NCBI RefSeq assembly: GCF_001456025.1
Contig: NZ_LMTZ01000163.1
Span: forward strand, 428-50,844
Direction: 5' to 3'
From: Mastigocoleus testarum BC008
Lineage (GTDB): Bacteria > Cyanobacteriota > Cyanobacteriia > Cyanobacteriales > Nostocaceae
Length of the DNA stretch: 50,417 bases
Positions 13,001 through 18,762 of the stretch are shown piece by piece (position 1 is the stretch's first letter; every line of letters begins with the position of its first letter). Under the pieces are notes generated by a model, which saw nothing but the letters and a program-made list of their open reading frames with translations, had not been told where the DNA came from and ran no database searches. The translations under genes were made by a program, and so were the position numbers.

Positions 13001-15434
13001 TGATCCCCATGCGATCGCACGGCTTCGCATCAACACCTATCAGAAAACGGTGGTAATGAAATATATCGACAACCTGATTGATTGGGGCGATTACCTGTTC
13101 CGTCAAGATACACGGGAATCGATTACTGAAGCCACACAACTTTACGTGTTAGCTTTCGCGCTATTGGGACCAACTCCGCAGTCAAAACCTGCCCGTCAGT
13201 TAGAAGAGGTGGGAACTTACGAAGATGTTAAAGCAGATTTAGAGCGCAATCAAATTAATACCTTACCAGATTTCCTGATTGAAAATGGAAACAACGCTGC
13301 CCCAACGCCAGCCATTCCCTTTAACCCCCACCGCAGTGTGATTACTCGCTTCTGTGTTCCGGAAAACTCTCAATTCCTCGGATATTGGGATGTTGTCGAA
13401 GATCGACTCTACAAAATTCGCCACAGTCTCAACATTGATGGTGTTTTCCGCAGTTTGTCTCTGTTCCAACCGCCAATAAACCCAGCAGCACTAGTTCAAG
13501 CAGCCGCCAGTGGTTTAGCTGGCGGAATCGGAAGTGCACTAGCTGCCACGAATATCTCCGTTCCCCACTATCGCTATTCCTTTATGCTGGAAAAAGCTAA
13601 AGAAATGGTAGAGTATGTCATCGAATTCGGCGGTGCACTTCTGGAAGCCTTAGACAACAAAAGCGATGAAGAACTGACGCTACTGCAACATACTCACGAA
13701 CTCGATATTTTAGAGCGGACAACTGAAGTGAAACAGTTTCAGCAAGCAGAACTCAATGCTAATCTCACCGCTTTAGAAAAAAGTCTCGAAAGTGCAAAGG
13801 AACGGTATCTTTACTACGATGAAACAGTGCGAGGAAATGGCAATCTCGGTCTGATCACTTTGGAACACTTACAATCAGGTGCTAGCATCACGGCTAACGT
13901 CCTTCAAAGTAGTGCTGCCATTTCCAAATCTATTGCCGGAGTGTTGGGGGGTACAGTTGATATTGAAGTGGGTGGATCGGGTTTTGGCGGAAGTCCCGTC
14001 GCGACAGTGAAATCTGGTGGTAGTAAGTTTGCCAAACCTGTCGATAAGCTAGGCGACGTTCTTGAAATTGCGGCGGGAATTTTCGATCGCACGGCTACCA
14101 ATTTTGGGACACAGGCCGAATACGTACGTCGAAAACAGGAATGGGATCATAATAAAACATTAGCGCAGTTAGACATTGATGAAATTGAAAAACAAATTGA
14201 AGCCACTGTTGCCCAGATTAATGCTGCGAGTCGAGACTTGTTAATTCACCAAACAAGCATCGATCAGAATAAGGAGGTAGGAAACTTCTATCGCACCAAG
14301 TTCCTGAATAAAGAGCTTTACAACTGGATGGCAAATCGCCTGTCTTCGCTGTATTTCCAAACCTACAAACTCGCATTTGACGTGGCGAAACAAGCCGAAC
14401 GCGCCTTCCAGTTCGAGTTCGGAACTGACGAAACCTATATTAGTTTCGGCTATTGGGACAGTCGCCGCAAAGGTTTGCTTGCTGGGGAAGCATTACGGTT
14501 AGATCTGGCACGTCTAGAAAAATCAGCCCTCGACCAAGACAGCCGCTATTTAGAAATTACCAAAACCATATCCTTGGCACGTCTCGATGCGATCGCCTTC
14601 TTACAATTACGAGATACCGGTCGCTGTCAGTTTACTTTAGGTGAATTACTGTTCGACCGCGATTTTCCTGGTCACTATTTCCGCATTATCAAATCCGTCT
14701 CACTCTCAATTCCAGCAGTGGTTGGTCCCTACGAAACAGTAAACGCTACCCTAACGCAAACGGGACACAAAACCCTGATGTCGCCTGATATTACTGGGGT
14801 AAAGTATTTACTCGGAGAAGAACAAAATATGCCCGATTCCATTAGAGTTGATTGGCGAGCGAATCAACAAATCGCCATTTCCACAGGTGTGGAAGATAGT
14901 GGCGTGTTCGAGTTAGATTTCAACGACGATCGCTATCTTCCCTTTGAAGGAACGGGAGCAGTTTCGACATGGTTGTTAGAACTTCCCAAACAAACCAACC
15001 GCTTTGATTTTGACACGATTACTGATGTGGTGATTCACCTGCGGTATATGTGCAAAATTGATAGCGGCTCCTTCAAACAGTCGGTGATGGATTTAGACGC
15101 GTTCAAGCAATATCGTGGCGTGCGTTTGTTTAGTTTAGCCCACGAATTCGCCACGAATTGGTATGCTTTCAAGAATCAAACCAACGTACAATCGATAACT
15201 CTCTCATTACCGAAAAATACGGTTCCCGCCAACGTCACTCCAACTGAAATCTCGGTTCGGCAGATTTACGACTTCTCCAATGGCGTTTTAACGGAAGTGG
15301 GCGATCAATTCGATATTAAGATTTCTGATGTCACAGCCGAACCAATGACAGTCGAGTTAACCGCGAAAAGTAACTTTAAGAAGGAGGAGTCGGAGAACTT
15401 GCTGGTGTTGTTAGCTTATACAGGAGATATTTAA
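1050..15434 (+). CDS. giant LamG-repeat Tc-toxin A-like protein, 5'-truncated
   Basis: The protein has 4794 residues. Residues 1-1890 form nine LamG/concanavalin-like modules, each ending in a motif such as ELRIWKNARTDEDI or GEVRIWQTVRTPEEI (near 75, 302, 535, 755, 977, 1156, 1398, 1620, 1859); the sixth is short. About 1917-2700 matches the TcA helical N-terminal region, with LYEYLLIDVQMSSE near 2571 and MKNYRVWEANRKVFLYPENY near 2626. A tenth LamG follows (2706-2914), then a neuraminidase-like segment (TLYLVGRNENTQEYYFREW), an eleventh LamG split by a coiled coil (about 3263-3415), and the TcA pore and TcB-binding region (DFPGHYFRIIKSVSLSIP). The GTG start is probably artificial: the frame is open back to a stop inside the IS end, and the first LamG lacks its front half. 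No TcB/TcC partner lies in the window. By family this is a secreted, pentameric injection-toxin subunit; its target is unknown. Confidence 0.9.
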   Translation: MKLKIAEAELISTSSLTSNEWYYLAWRYDRTTNIHTLFIKNETVSTSETLDTSGISEGIPLNLGVSGEEIAELRIWKNARTDEDIEQNWNQIISETSDLTAHWQFDHDPRTQLVDRTANAYSALIETNAEIDAKWVEVEATPAWTRQSHALLLNANSGVTPDFIELSTYSIAETGTIELWVQFASMGNAVLLDASNETSPFLLEVLDGFVQFKVADTSDLESSVRLMLPDTTSFHHITIAWQFDSTEGVTQIRLTLNELEVSSQQTGNGVKPGFVIPYLGLNQGEDLNAVQPFYGAIAQLRGWDRIQSPQDLQRLQDADLEGNEDGLVTYLPFDEGTGTTISDIVSGHNLKLKALSVLHPNPQWRVIDYALQFDGVDDYIEVDNYTPTKAGSIELWVKFSPKRDQVLFDASIEVNNNNRDSKYFILDVEDQKLRFNLEDRSDDNFRAEIDLRNVSLSEFDVQWHHIVAVWEYKHDQELNAILYLDNFEPEASERNDRSRQGDKDKPNFNTLYIGQNRSNYEVVENDPLEGQVRQVRIWDRMLSEEEIQQLQQLPWQGISSGLLVNLPIDEGTGTILRNLTGGSPASLHTGQNTDNPNSKWLIVDRALELVGSETFIDSATVPTTTGSIELWAQFSPTGSKILFDASSENTVFRLDVANGQLRFYVGSENGAQLDLTSASVNFELGWHHIAVTWDWDSQVQSLKTQLYLDDGVNIIHEITLSELTLQNFYLGISRLEAPTLEEYRAFDGSISQLRLWNYVRSPEELRQFRYAELMGMEMGLLVYLPIEEGQGNQLENLAGGGNASLKLGVFAQPDWIQRRFNLFQFNGDTVVLPPAASLGLVSDDFTIEAWVNLPDVTGSHPILSSVTSKLDPISEAWSLSVENGQLRLTLEGQELLTSDLSLSANTWYHIVCRYNQGTFTLSLGEKTSTGQTSTQTLTVDPVAIDRTFYIGVSRQWDANAGTWNDSFFQGFIDEIRIWDTVRTDEDLQQHRDRRLRGDEDGLVTYWIFSDTQHRTLFDISGNYKLAYLSTVADDNSFTSARPPIYTPRQSPILDGYNDYLALGNTTVDLTQPHTIEFWFAEDDEPNQWQYIAAVYGDNGAISQIFHRDKGVSGSQPPLESQPSSVLTDKFNAFLANVSATEHPDRVTSGQIAEFRLWNTARTAEEIQTNFNRYLTGREPNLCGYWHLDDGEGSQLRETTEYLPPATLVIGLENTAEKWQPFPPTLNGSVLNGSVSALYLDGKDDRVILSDVAELNLSGDFTVEAWVKLGETSDQSMPILGSATNANTDNPPILNLGIEAGKPSFSFGADTTFQSDLALDSEWHHLTWRYDATTQTATILVDGKQVAQRENTSAFAGVGEASIGYAQQWDSVNSTLRDNPKGVHRRYHYFHGWIGEVRIWQTVRTPEEISQNWNRPLLVSQAVLANLTAYWIFDDRADTLILSQVTQEENSYQLFWMSDPEREQPIWNEINDHPILLNPLSQNALSFNGTRQYLATADFAFPESDFTLEAWIRVDSLTQNRSILWWGDIPDTGAISTQFELRLLTTGKLEFEALGTVVETQDAVQLETLTHVAVTLSGNSVTLYIDGKTQPNITPSATIQRNNLILEIGHGFSGLLQEVRVWDIAKTAETLAQTTYHPVSASEEHLVAVWSLSVVETVNSRQVTPNLFANGVPLELGGLLHSRKPSGGEPTAFLDARRSVLTLPVSAEITIPAVKAQDYEHRAQRTIEVWFLCKNPTLSTRQTIYEEGDQTRGLSIYVQSGKLYFEGVNNVDSESGWQGSIIATERIQSRHWHHAAIVLDGRSELRDDAFCALLDGHVIDKQPGSQLWGTAEQLHIGFTPSTDKKPIADSLNGQIAEVRIWQTVRSQAQIRDNLYGLDDTTVPELLFYWNTATELPLSVVAPMILPELTDSGSSNPTIPLVELAYLHQLQSEYNIAIDRLCALWSNLKHTGVGDSETPYDDIFNPSTTSTTWSYAQRLYWQVNSTESDQREIRTRLMGSLRISSQDDLLVMVSAISGEDAGTVILDGPYLTQLYRIKLLSSILALSIEEVIRLIDLLKLETVRTEIPVDTEIPLNNLTEFNIQDVLTLKERSDWMQETGIDLSEYEFLVYDRQDNRVSKPFTDADVIDGSTTLLDQSRGFLLTPTSFVSEEVSEAASRAIYDYLKQQSKINGLTLYLPSADGSTGNEVTVSVVLDTSFTKGEIALVTTKDDEDKIIPLTTQLNWLSTFQGLAIDEGTLQNAGLIDDSGMVLTDNPLDYSVEALRTIAGSDDIETEKFAAIRDLLERRRQTQNTLPTTITTQLETLQQGLNVTISVALADLLGTDVDRLSMLLKLTTGKTYDRGTINVVAVLTQTSAIVENQAVDSDSDFATDLGRLNKTLFLLQQFDFSDDEIELLLSQPELFGLSAQSLVNPSYSNLDQLHTFVELKTKLNDPGNQLAKGLQDKTYILNLTEWSQLDIETLTPHLASEGDYNTIPNLDKLTEAFQIVQTLGADVNYLIDLAQISDLSFSFYQRHATALFDLVRAKYDETQWSNVYKPLHDLLAIQKRDSLTAVALENLSAELVTNQTADILYEYLLIDVQMSSEVETSRIVQATASLQLYVQRCLMNLELGVNPEQIPIDEWEWMKNYRVWEANRKVFLYPENYIEPELRDTKTELFKALEDELQQSEATEENVANAYTRYLDKFAEVSNLTIVGSYIDTDNLPKNYALKFDGTSHFSIHPTLATISNQITKQFTLELWVKPDSQLVDGGLMSAYNWTSSEQKGWMLRANQNSFYIYLSTADRNPPDSSLLSKVSASYTPNRWYHLAATYNGSKVILYVNGIEKDSVERTGDIFYPNIDNPNIPFVLGGLIDEDTSNLEFIGEMRDVRIWNTARSAEEIKDSMAFGVQNPANETNLLYYWKMNEGEGDTVEDFRGVIQGVKESPKDLQVQSGITWTSAPNRDLTTVSNSEVTNTLYLVGRNENTQEYYFREWVNSQHWEPWEKIDLTINAEYVSPVFAFNKLFLFWAEIPDSIRAEDRKWVENKFIDNVSRPVDQNGKEIFLGEKAQQKHSQEVPGGRTIEIDDSADGSEINIAKPSINSDDGGTLNPQTLVYSDKNSVIEQVNVTIKTPVIKYSYYNFSKTWVQPQTLQVDELKSVELEDWQQRQPKWQRVYAQRWRTSDVASPVQRSAEPLMSLKVAQLGPNSYAEETLPSFLMEKLSFSFWLRANNLTETTSTTEIPVHTFTLFSYEADSNNPNPLQATLTHTPSAIGQKPEIMTAVNESQTAFTQIEAAIQAIQSFRASLSTSLDNTKSTLIAQRSTTNNAANAISNNSENAKQLASATVTTIDNTTTAIDDAETASNSSNAQDIADLASSVATVANQAVTAAEYALPVANSSSSVSTALTNAKVHLGNAQQEASNAETEAALNTPDTSKINGHTDSAIQHTINCLSELLKVLAEAQSAEATVHKYQRGNLELKLQVKTTTKTVLESVNYNTWQQIVFVLEYNSTEYQLTSYIYDNVSDNYVAEGTKLTFQVTPPLASAGILQIGDAENPPSTVENDGQYQPLMSEFRVWNYVREKADIEAERFQRKYGREFGLELHLPLDSQPQLTRATQDELSLENQLSLEQVFASSVPESTRERIVLIYGDVIQTLRNNLKDVGYQYTLIKNSDAGNSYSLSLAEPQSGAIVGIEEEAKIALEDYVQNEIYPLDRFDPQDRITVLDENTNELSSAITEWNNNASNTVLLNNRDSGVQLNITESYILDVHNQPGWFILDIGDEIFLVQISIDDWRLQTSEERLRSNSSANAGGGGTQKQFDLYFDRDFALEVDNGSVIKFNFFRLNTFAVQTLSEKLFGDGIDGLLSLESQNTEEPDFSNLALLGSDLDDPNLDIRIIPPNGNETTTKQTLDNRIDFKGAYGLYYEEIFFHIPFLIANQLNANQKFAEAQKWYHYIFNPTAQETNVSSTDSSKDRYWRYRPFRSLSLETLSEMLSDEDALNAYRNDPFDPHAIARLRINTYQKTVVMKYIDNLIDWGDYLFRQDTRESITEATQLYVLAFALLGPTPQSKPARQLEEVGTYEDVKADLERNQINTLPDFLIENGNNAAPTPAIPFNPHRSVITRFCVPENSQFLGYWDVVEDRLYKIRHSLNIDGVFRSLSLFQPPINPAALVQAAASGLAGGIGSALAATNISVPHYRYSFMLEKAKEMVEYVIEFGGALLEALDNKSDEELTLLQHTHELDILERTTEVKQFQQAELNANLTALEKSLESAKERYLYYDETVRGNGNLGLITLEHLQSGASITANVLQSSAAISKSIAGVLGGTVDIEVGGSGFGGSPVATVKSGGSKFAKPVDKLGDVLEIAAGIFDRTATNFGTQAEYVRRKQEWDHNKTLAQLDIDEIEKQIEATVAQINAASRDLLIHQTSIDQNKEVGNFYRTKFLNKELYNWMANRLSSLYFQTYKLAFDVAKQAERAFQFEFGTDETYISFGYWDSRRKGLLAGEALRLDLARLEKSALDQDSRYLEITKTISLARLDAIAFLQLRDTGRCQFTLGELLFDRDFPGHYFRIIKSVSLSIPAVVGPYETVNATLTQTGHKTLMSPDITGVKYLLGEEQNMPDSIRVDWRANQQIAISTGVEDSGVFELDFNDDRYLPFEGTGAVSTWLLELPKQTNRFDFDTITDVVIHLRYMCKIDSGSFKQSVMDLDAFKQYRGVRLFSLAHEFATNWYAFKNQTNVQSITLSLPKNTVPANVTPTEISVRQIYDFSNGVLTEVGDQFDIKISDVTAEPMTVELTAKSNFKKEESENLLVLLAYTGDI

Positions 15435-15495
15435 AAAATGGGGGTGATTTTGTAGATGAGTTAATGGTATCCCCTCAATAATTCGGGGTAGGGAG

Positions 15496-15696
15496 TTATT
15501 CAAATTGCCACGACCAACCAAAAGGATTAGAAGAAGACTTCTCCTAAATAAGATTTACCAAAGGTGGGATATCTCCAATTTGAGAAATGCGGTCACGCAT
15601 ATATTCAAAAAAACTGATACCCAACTTATGAGTAGTAGCAACAAGAAACATAAAAATATCCCAAGAAGACGGTACCTTGTTGAGTTTGAGTTGCAT
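15496..15696 (-). pseudogene. decayed transposase C-terminal fragment (probable)
   Basis: Read on the minus strand, the frame gives MQLKLNKVPSSWDIF, then ATTHKLGISFFEYMRDRIS and GDIPPLVNLI. A stop (TAG) is followed in frame by EKSSSNPFGWSWQFE and another stop. The pattern resembles the C-terminus of cyanobacterial transposases (a stretch ending FxxYxxDRI...IPxLxxLI), but I cannot assign the family. It has no recognisable upstream catalytic part, so it is a remnant at most. The region between the toxin stop (15434) and this fragment holds nothing else I recognise. Confidence 0.4.
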
Positions 15697-15715
15697 AACT
15701 GATGTTACGTCGTTG

Positions 15716-15755
15716 CACCATAGTTCTGGCAGCTAACTCTGCCGGAACTATGGTG
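15716..15755. terminator. strong 17-bp hairpin
   Basis: The arms CACCATAGTTCTGGCAG and CTGCCGGAACTATGGTG pair over 17 bp with a single T/C difference and a 6-base loop (CTAACT). It lies 16 bp beyond the stop of the minus-strand ORF at 15771, where a terminator would be. No clear T-run follows on either strand, so it could equally be a dispersed palindromic repeat. Confidence 0.5.
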
Positions 15756-15770
15756 TAATGGTGTCGAGTA

Positions 15771-16019
15771 CTACGCTTTTCGGAGTCTTGGCAACTTTTG
15801 GTGAATCAGTTTTTGTAATCTCAGATATGTTTGCGATGCGATAATGCAGTTGCGTTGGCTAACGTCATAAGCGGCAGACGTATGCGAATTTTGCAAGTTG
15901 TGCATAGCATCATCACATGCTTCTTCCACGTAATTCATCGGAATTATACTTTTGTGGAATAGAGTACTCAAAATCTTGTCACACAAGCATTCGAGGTAAT
16001 TGCTGTTAACTATGTCCAT
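15771..16019 (-). CDS. small hypothetical protein, 82 aa
   Basis: I do not recognise this protein. It starts MDIVNSNYLECLCDKIL and ends in a basic tail (QKLIHQKLPRLRKA), with no signal peptide or membrane segment. Two things argue that it is a real gene. A strong hairpin sits just past its stop, and its start region (about 16003-16030) is repeated in inverted orientation near the left edge of the window (91-118), with further similarity downstream. No good ribosome-binding site is visible. It lies between the toxin and the EAD gene and may be part of a repeated accessory module or a mobile-element passenger. Confidence 0.4.
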   Translation of the reverse strand: MDIVNSNYLECLCDKILSTLFHKSIIPMNYVEEACDDAMHNLQNSHTSAAYDVSQRNCIIASQTYLRLQKLIHQKLPRLRKA

Positions 16020-16313
16020 AATGTTAAGAAGGTAGGGAGAAGGGGAGTATCGTCCGGGAATAATCTTGAATATTTTTGTTTGAACACACTGTGTGAACGG
16101 AAAGAACGGGACAGAAAATGATTGATGTATATTTATTATCCTTGAGTAGGAATAAAAGCACGGTTCTTCCTTAGTGTAAATGCTTGAATTATCAGATACT
16201 GGGATATTTTTGGAAGTTTTGAGATTGTTGTAATGTTCGTAGCTTGATTAATTTTGAGAGGGGTGAGAGAAGGTGTAGGGTAAGATATTGGTAGGTAGTG
16301 TAATATATAAAAC

Positions 16314-16805
16314 ATGGGGTTATCTGGTTCACAGCGTCAGCAATTGCAAGATGCTTTAATAGATGCTTTCCCTAAAAAGTCATCATTAGAGCAAATGTTA
16401 TCTTTTCAATTGAATAAAAGCTTAGGTGTTGTTGCTCCAGTAGAAGGTAATTTAAGGGATATAGTTTTTGAATTAATAAAAAAGGCAGAAGCAGAGAATT
16501 GGGTCGGAGATTTAGTTGGTGCTGCGAGAGAGGAAAATCCTGGTAACCAAAGCTTAAGAACCAGTGCTGAAAGCTTGAGAGTTTTATTTGAATCAATGTC
16601 AACGCCAAAGTTCTCTGAAGCAGTTACTAAACCGCTTGTTAGAGATAGTTTCCAGTTACCTCGCAAATTGAGTATTCAAGAACTAAAACGATTATGCGAT
16701 CTTTTCTTGCAATGTCAGTCAATGCAAAATCCACTAAGTCGCAAGGATATTATTTTAAATCCAATACCCGTGAATGAAATGCTCAAGCTGCCTTTGGAAC
16801 AATAA
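16314..16805 (+). CDS. effector-associated domain protein (EAD1 plus partial EAD2-like), truncated
   Basis: The N-terminus (MGLSGSQRQQLQDALIDAFP, with a later GNLRDIVFELIKKAE and REENPGNQSL) matches effector-associated domain 1. This is a death-domain-like adaptor found in bacterial NTPase-controlled conflict systems, where it couples sensors to effectors. After a linker, residues about 117-155 (LSIQELKRLCDLFLQC ... MQNPLSRKDIIL) look like the start of a second EAD. The last residues, LKLPLEQ, are read from DNA antisense to the end of an IS4-like transposase remnant, so the original C-terminus (rest of the second domain and any effector) was lost to insertion. No matching EAD partner gene is in the window. 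No clear Shine-Dalgarno site precedes the ATG. Confidence 0.75.
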   Translation: MGLSGSQRQQLQDALIDAFPKKSSLEQMLSFQLNKSLGVVAPVEGNLRDIVFELIKKAEAENWVGDLVGAAREENPGNQSLRTSAESLRVLFESMSTPKFSEAVTKPLVRDSFQLPRKLSIQELKRLCDLFLQCQSMQNPLSRKDIILNPIPVNEMLKLPLEQ

Positions 16806-17107
16806 TTTCTAAATCTTTTTTCAAATCTCTAATTTCCGATTTATGAGTGGGATTTTTACGTTTAAATTTGGACATTTTGATTTTGACAACACGGGGATTT
16901 ACACGATTTCTTCGGGGCCGGTCAATTTCTGATTGGGAAATTAAAAATAATAAATATTCGCTTTGGAGGTCTTTTAATTCAGGATTTATATAATTGACAA
17001 ATTGGATAATATCTATTATTAATTGTAGAGAATTAAGAAAGCTTAATAATAGAGGGTCTTTTTCATATTGATTTGCAGATTGGTACATCAAGTCCCTAAC
17101 TAAGGAG
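16783..17107 (-). pseudogene. IS4-like transposase C-terminal remnant
   Basis: The minus frame reads RASLVRDLMYQSANQY near the ISAzo13 boundary and ends RNRVNPRVVKIKMSKFKRKN ... KKDLEIIVPKAA. The R-x-NPR-x-(V/I)K-x-KMSKFK signature is typical of cyanobacterial IS4-type transposase tails. The upstream catalytic part is missing: the frame runs straight into the inverted repeat of the ISAzo13 element, and the far side of that element shows no continuation. It overlaps the last 23 bp of the EAD ORF in antisense. Confidence 0.65.
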
Positions 17108-18391
17108 GCTCGCAAAAATAACTTCCTAAATTGGTTTGATTGAATAGTTCCATTCACCGTGGAAGTTGTCTTTGTGTAAGTTAAGTTGTTTCATTTCTCG
17201 GTCAGAGACTTTGATGCCGGTTTTGTAAATGCGTTCGTCAAGTTTGGCTTTTATTTTTAGACCTGTTGAAGTGGTGGTATTACTGATTAAACTTACAACA
17301 GTAGCGGTATCGAGCAGGGGTCTAGCACGCCAGTTGGAAGAGATAAAGCAAAACATCCGGTGTTCGATTTTATTCCATTTACTAGTGCCGGGGGGAAAGT
17401 GAGAGATATGTATCTCTTTACCAATTTCATTGGCGAATTTTTGTAACTCTTTCTTCCACAAACGATTTCTTGTGCCATTGCTACCACCACCATCGGCGTT
17501 GATATATATAGCTTTGGCATTTTGGTAGGTGTGTTGCCCCATCTCATACCACCAACTGCGAATGCTGTTAGTAGCAAATTCTGCTGTGTCACTGCTTATA
17601 CCAACACTGACCCAGCCTTTATTTTTGGCTAAATCGTAGACACCATAGGGAGCAACTTTTCCTTTTTCTTTATCAAGAAAATCATAAACCTTAACTTCTG
17701 GAGACTGACCTTTCTTATGATGTTCACGTCCCCAATTTTTATAGTTACCAATCAACTCTTTTTTCTTGGTATCCACAGAAATCACCGGATGATTTTCTTG
17801 TATAAATGACTTTACTTTATTGTTTATGAAACGAAACTGTGCGTCTCTATCAGGATGATCACCACCTTCCTTGGTCTTACGATTGCTTTGCAGAGAATAA
17901 CCCATCTTTTCCAACAGGGTATGCACACTGCGTTCTGAAATCTGGTAACCCTTTTTCCACAGAGATGAAGCGATATTTAAAGCGCTTTTACAGGTCCACT
18001 TGAGTGGATTAGAAGGGTCACCACAGGTGGAATCCTCCAGCATCGCTTCTAAATCTTTCTCAAGATTTGGATAATTGACTGTTAATAATTTCCGTCCACC
18101 TCCTGAGGTCCGAATCCTTCCTGACTCCAATCCATCACCATTTTCTATCTCTTTTATACCGCGATTGATGGTTTTGTAATCCAGCCCTGTCGCTCGGTGT
18201 ACGATTCCTTTGCCTCCATGACCAAGCTTAATGGCTTGGAAGCCAGCCCACTTACGACGGCCCTTTTCGCTCAGTTCAAAAGAAAGAAGCTCATATTCTT
18301 TCTTTATATTTGTTTCTAGAATCAGTTTACTCTTCATATGAAGAGTGTACGGGAAATTATTTTTATTAGGAAGTTATTTTTGCGAGTGCCC
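17104..18391. mobile_element. ISAzo13-family insertion sequence
   Basis: About 1.29 kb bounded by inverted repeats. CGCAAAAATAACTTCCTAA occurs at 17111-17129 and its exact reverse complement at 18366-18384, extended outward by CT/AG on each side and then imperfectly (GGAGG versus GGGCA). It contains one long minus-strand transposase ORF, whose stop codon lies inside the inner part of the left repeat. It inserted into, or next to, an older IS4-like copy. I could not define a target duplication. Confidence 0.85.
17126..18337 (-). CDS. ISAzo13-family transposase
   Basis: The 403-aa frame is full length for this family. It has an N-terminal helix-turn-helix region (GIVHRATGLDYKTINRGI), then RIRTSGGGRKLL. 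A DDE-type core follows: VISVDTKKKELIGNYKN, the central VGISSDTAEFATNSIRSWW, IYINADGGGSNGTRNRLWK, and HISHFPPGTSKWNKIEHR with its Glu. These blocks (SVDTKKKE, DGGGSNG, PPGTSKWNKIEHR) are diagnostic. No internal stop is visible, so the enzyme may be active. It is transcribed away from the universal stress protein and toward the IS4 remnant. Confidence 0.93.
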   Translation of the reverse strand: MKSKLILETNIKKEYELLSFELSEKGRRKWAGFQAIKLGHGGKGIVHRATGLDYKTINRGIKEIENGDGLESGRIRTSGGGRKLLTVNYPNLEKDLEAMLEDSTCGDPSNPLKWTCKSALNIASSLWKKGYQISERSVHTLLEKMGYSLQSNRKTKEGGDHPDRDAQFRFINNKVKSFIQENHPVISVDTKKKELIGNYKNWGREHHKKGQSPEVKVYDFLDKEKGKVAPYGVYDLAKNKGWVSVGISSDTAEFATNSIRSWWYEMGQHTYQNAKAIYINADGGGSNGTRNRLWKKELQKFANEIGKEIHISHFPPGTSKWNKIEHRMFCFISSNWRARPLLDTATVVSLISNTTTSTGLKIKAKLDERIYKTGIKVSDREMKQLNLHKDNFHGEWNYSIKPI

Positions 18392-18600
18392 TTACGGTTC
18401 GGACGGGTCCGGTACGCTAGAGCCTATGGCGTTGGCGGAGGGAGCCTCTGACTAACGTCACGCAGGGCGCGCTTACACGAGCCGCTAACCGCTAGATTGC
18501 TAACGCGTTGCAAAAAGAGTCAGGAGTCAGGACAAACCCCACCAAAAGCTAGCACACCTGGTTTCTAGGGTTTTAGGTGTATCTCACTTATTTACAATCC
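18392..18600. repeat. GC-rich dispersed palindrome cluster
   Basis: This stretch holds short GC-rich palindromic blocks unlike the AT-rich surroundings (GGTTCGGACGGGTCCGG, GTTGGCGGAGGGAGCCTC, GCGCGCTTACACGAGC), a common type of interspersed repeat in filamentous cyanobacteria. Further on, ACACCT...AGGTGT (about 18551-18577) forms a small inverted repeat. I see no gene. No remaining part of the IS4 transposase or of the EAD gene is visible on this side of ISAzo13. Confidence 0.5.
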
Positions 18601-18656
18601 ACGACAGGTTAGGACATTCGCTTGTCCATAGTGCTATATGTTATGTAATTCGTTAT

Positions 18657-18683
18657 CAAAAAAGTAGGGGAATCTAATTCCCC
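18657..18683 (-). terminator. rho-independent terminator of the USP/SulP unit
   Basis: GGGGAAT-CTA-ATTCCCC forms a perfect 7-bp stem with a 3-base loop. On the minus strand the stem is followed by TACTTTTTTGAT. It lies about 75 bp past the universal stress protein stop. Confidence 0.75.
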
Positions 18684-18706
18684 GTTTATTGTTATTTGAG
18701 AGCGAC

Positions 18707-18762
18707 AAAATCACAAATTAACAAAATCACAAATTAACAAAATTACAAAATCACAAATCAAC
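18707..18762. repeat. 16-bp tandem repeat
   Basis: AAAATCACAAATTAAC is repeated exactly twice (18707, 18723), then after 8 bases a third copy differs by one base (AAAATCACAAATCAAC, 18747). The array touches the stop codon of the universal stress protein gene. Confidence 0.7.

Noticed and set aside
15505..15702. 65-aa plus-strand open frame after the toxin
   Set aside because: The opposite strand gives a more protein-like sequence resembling a transposase tail, so the plus frame is its shadow.
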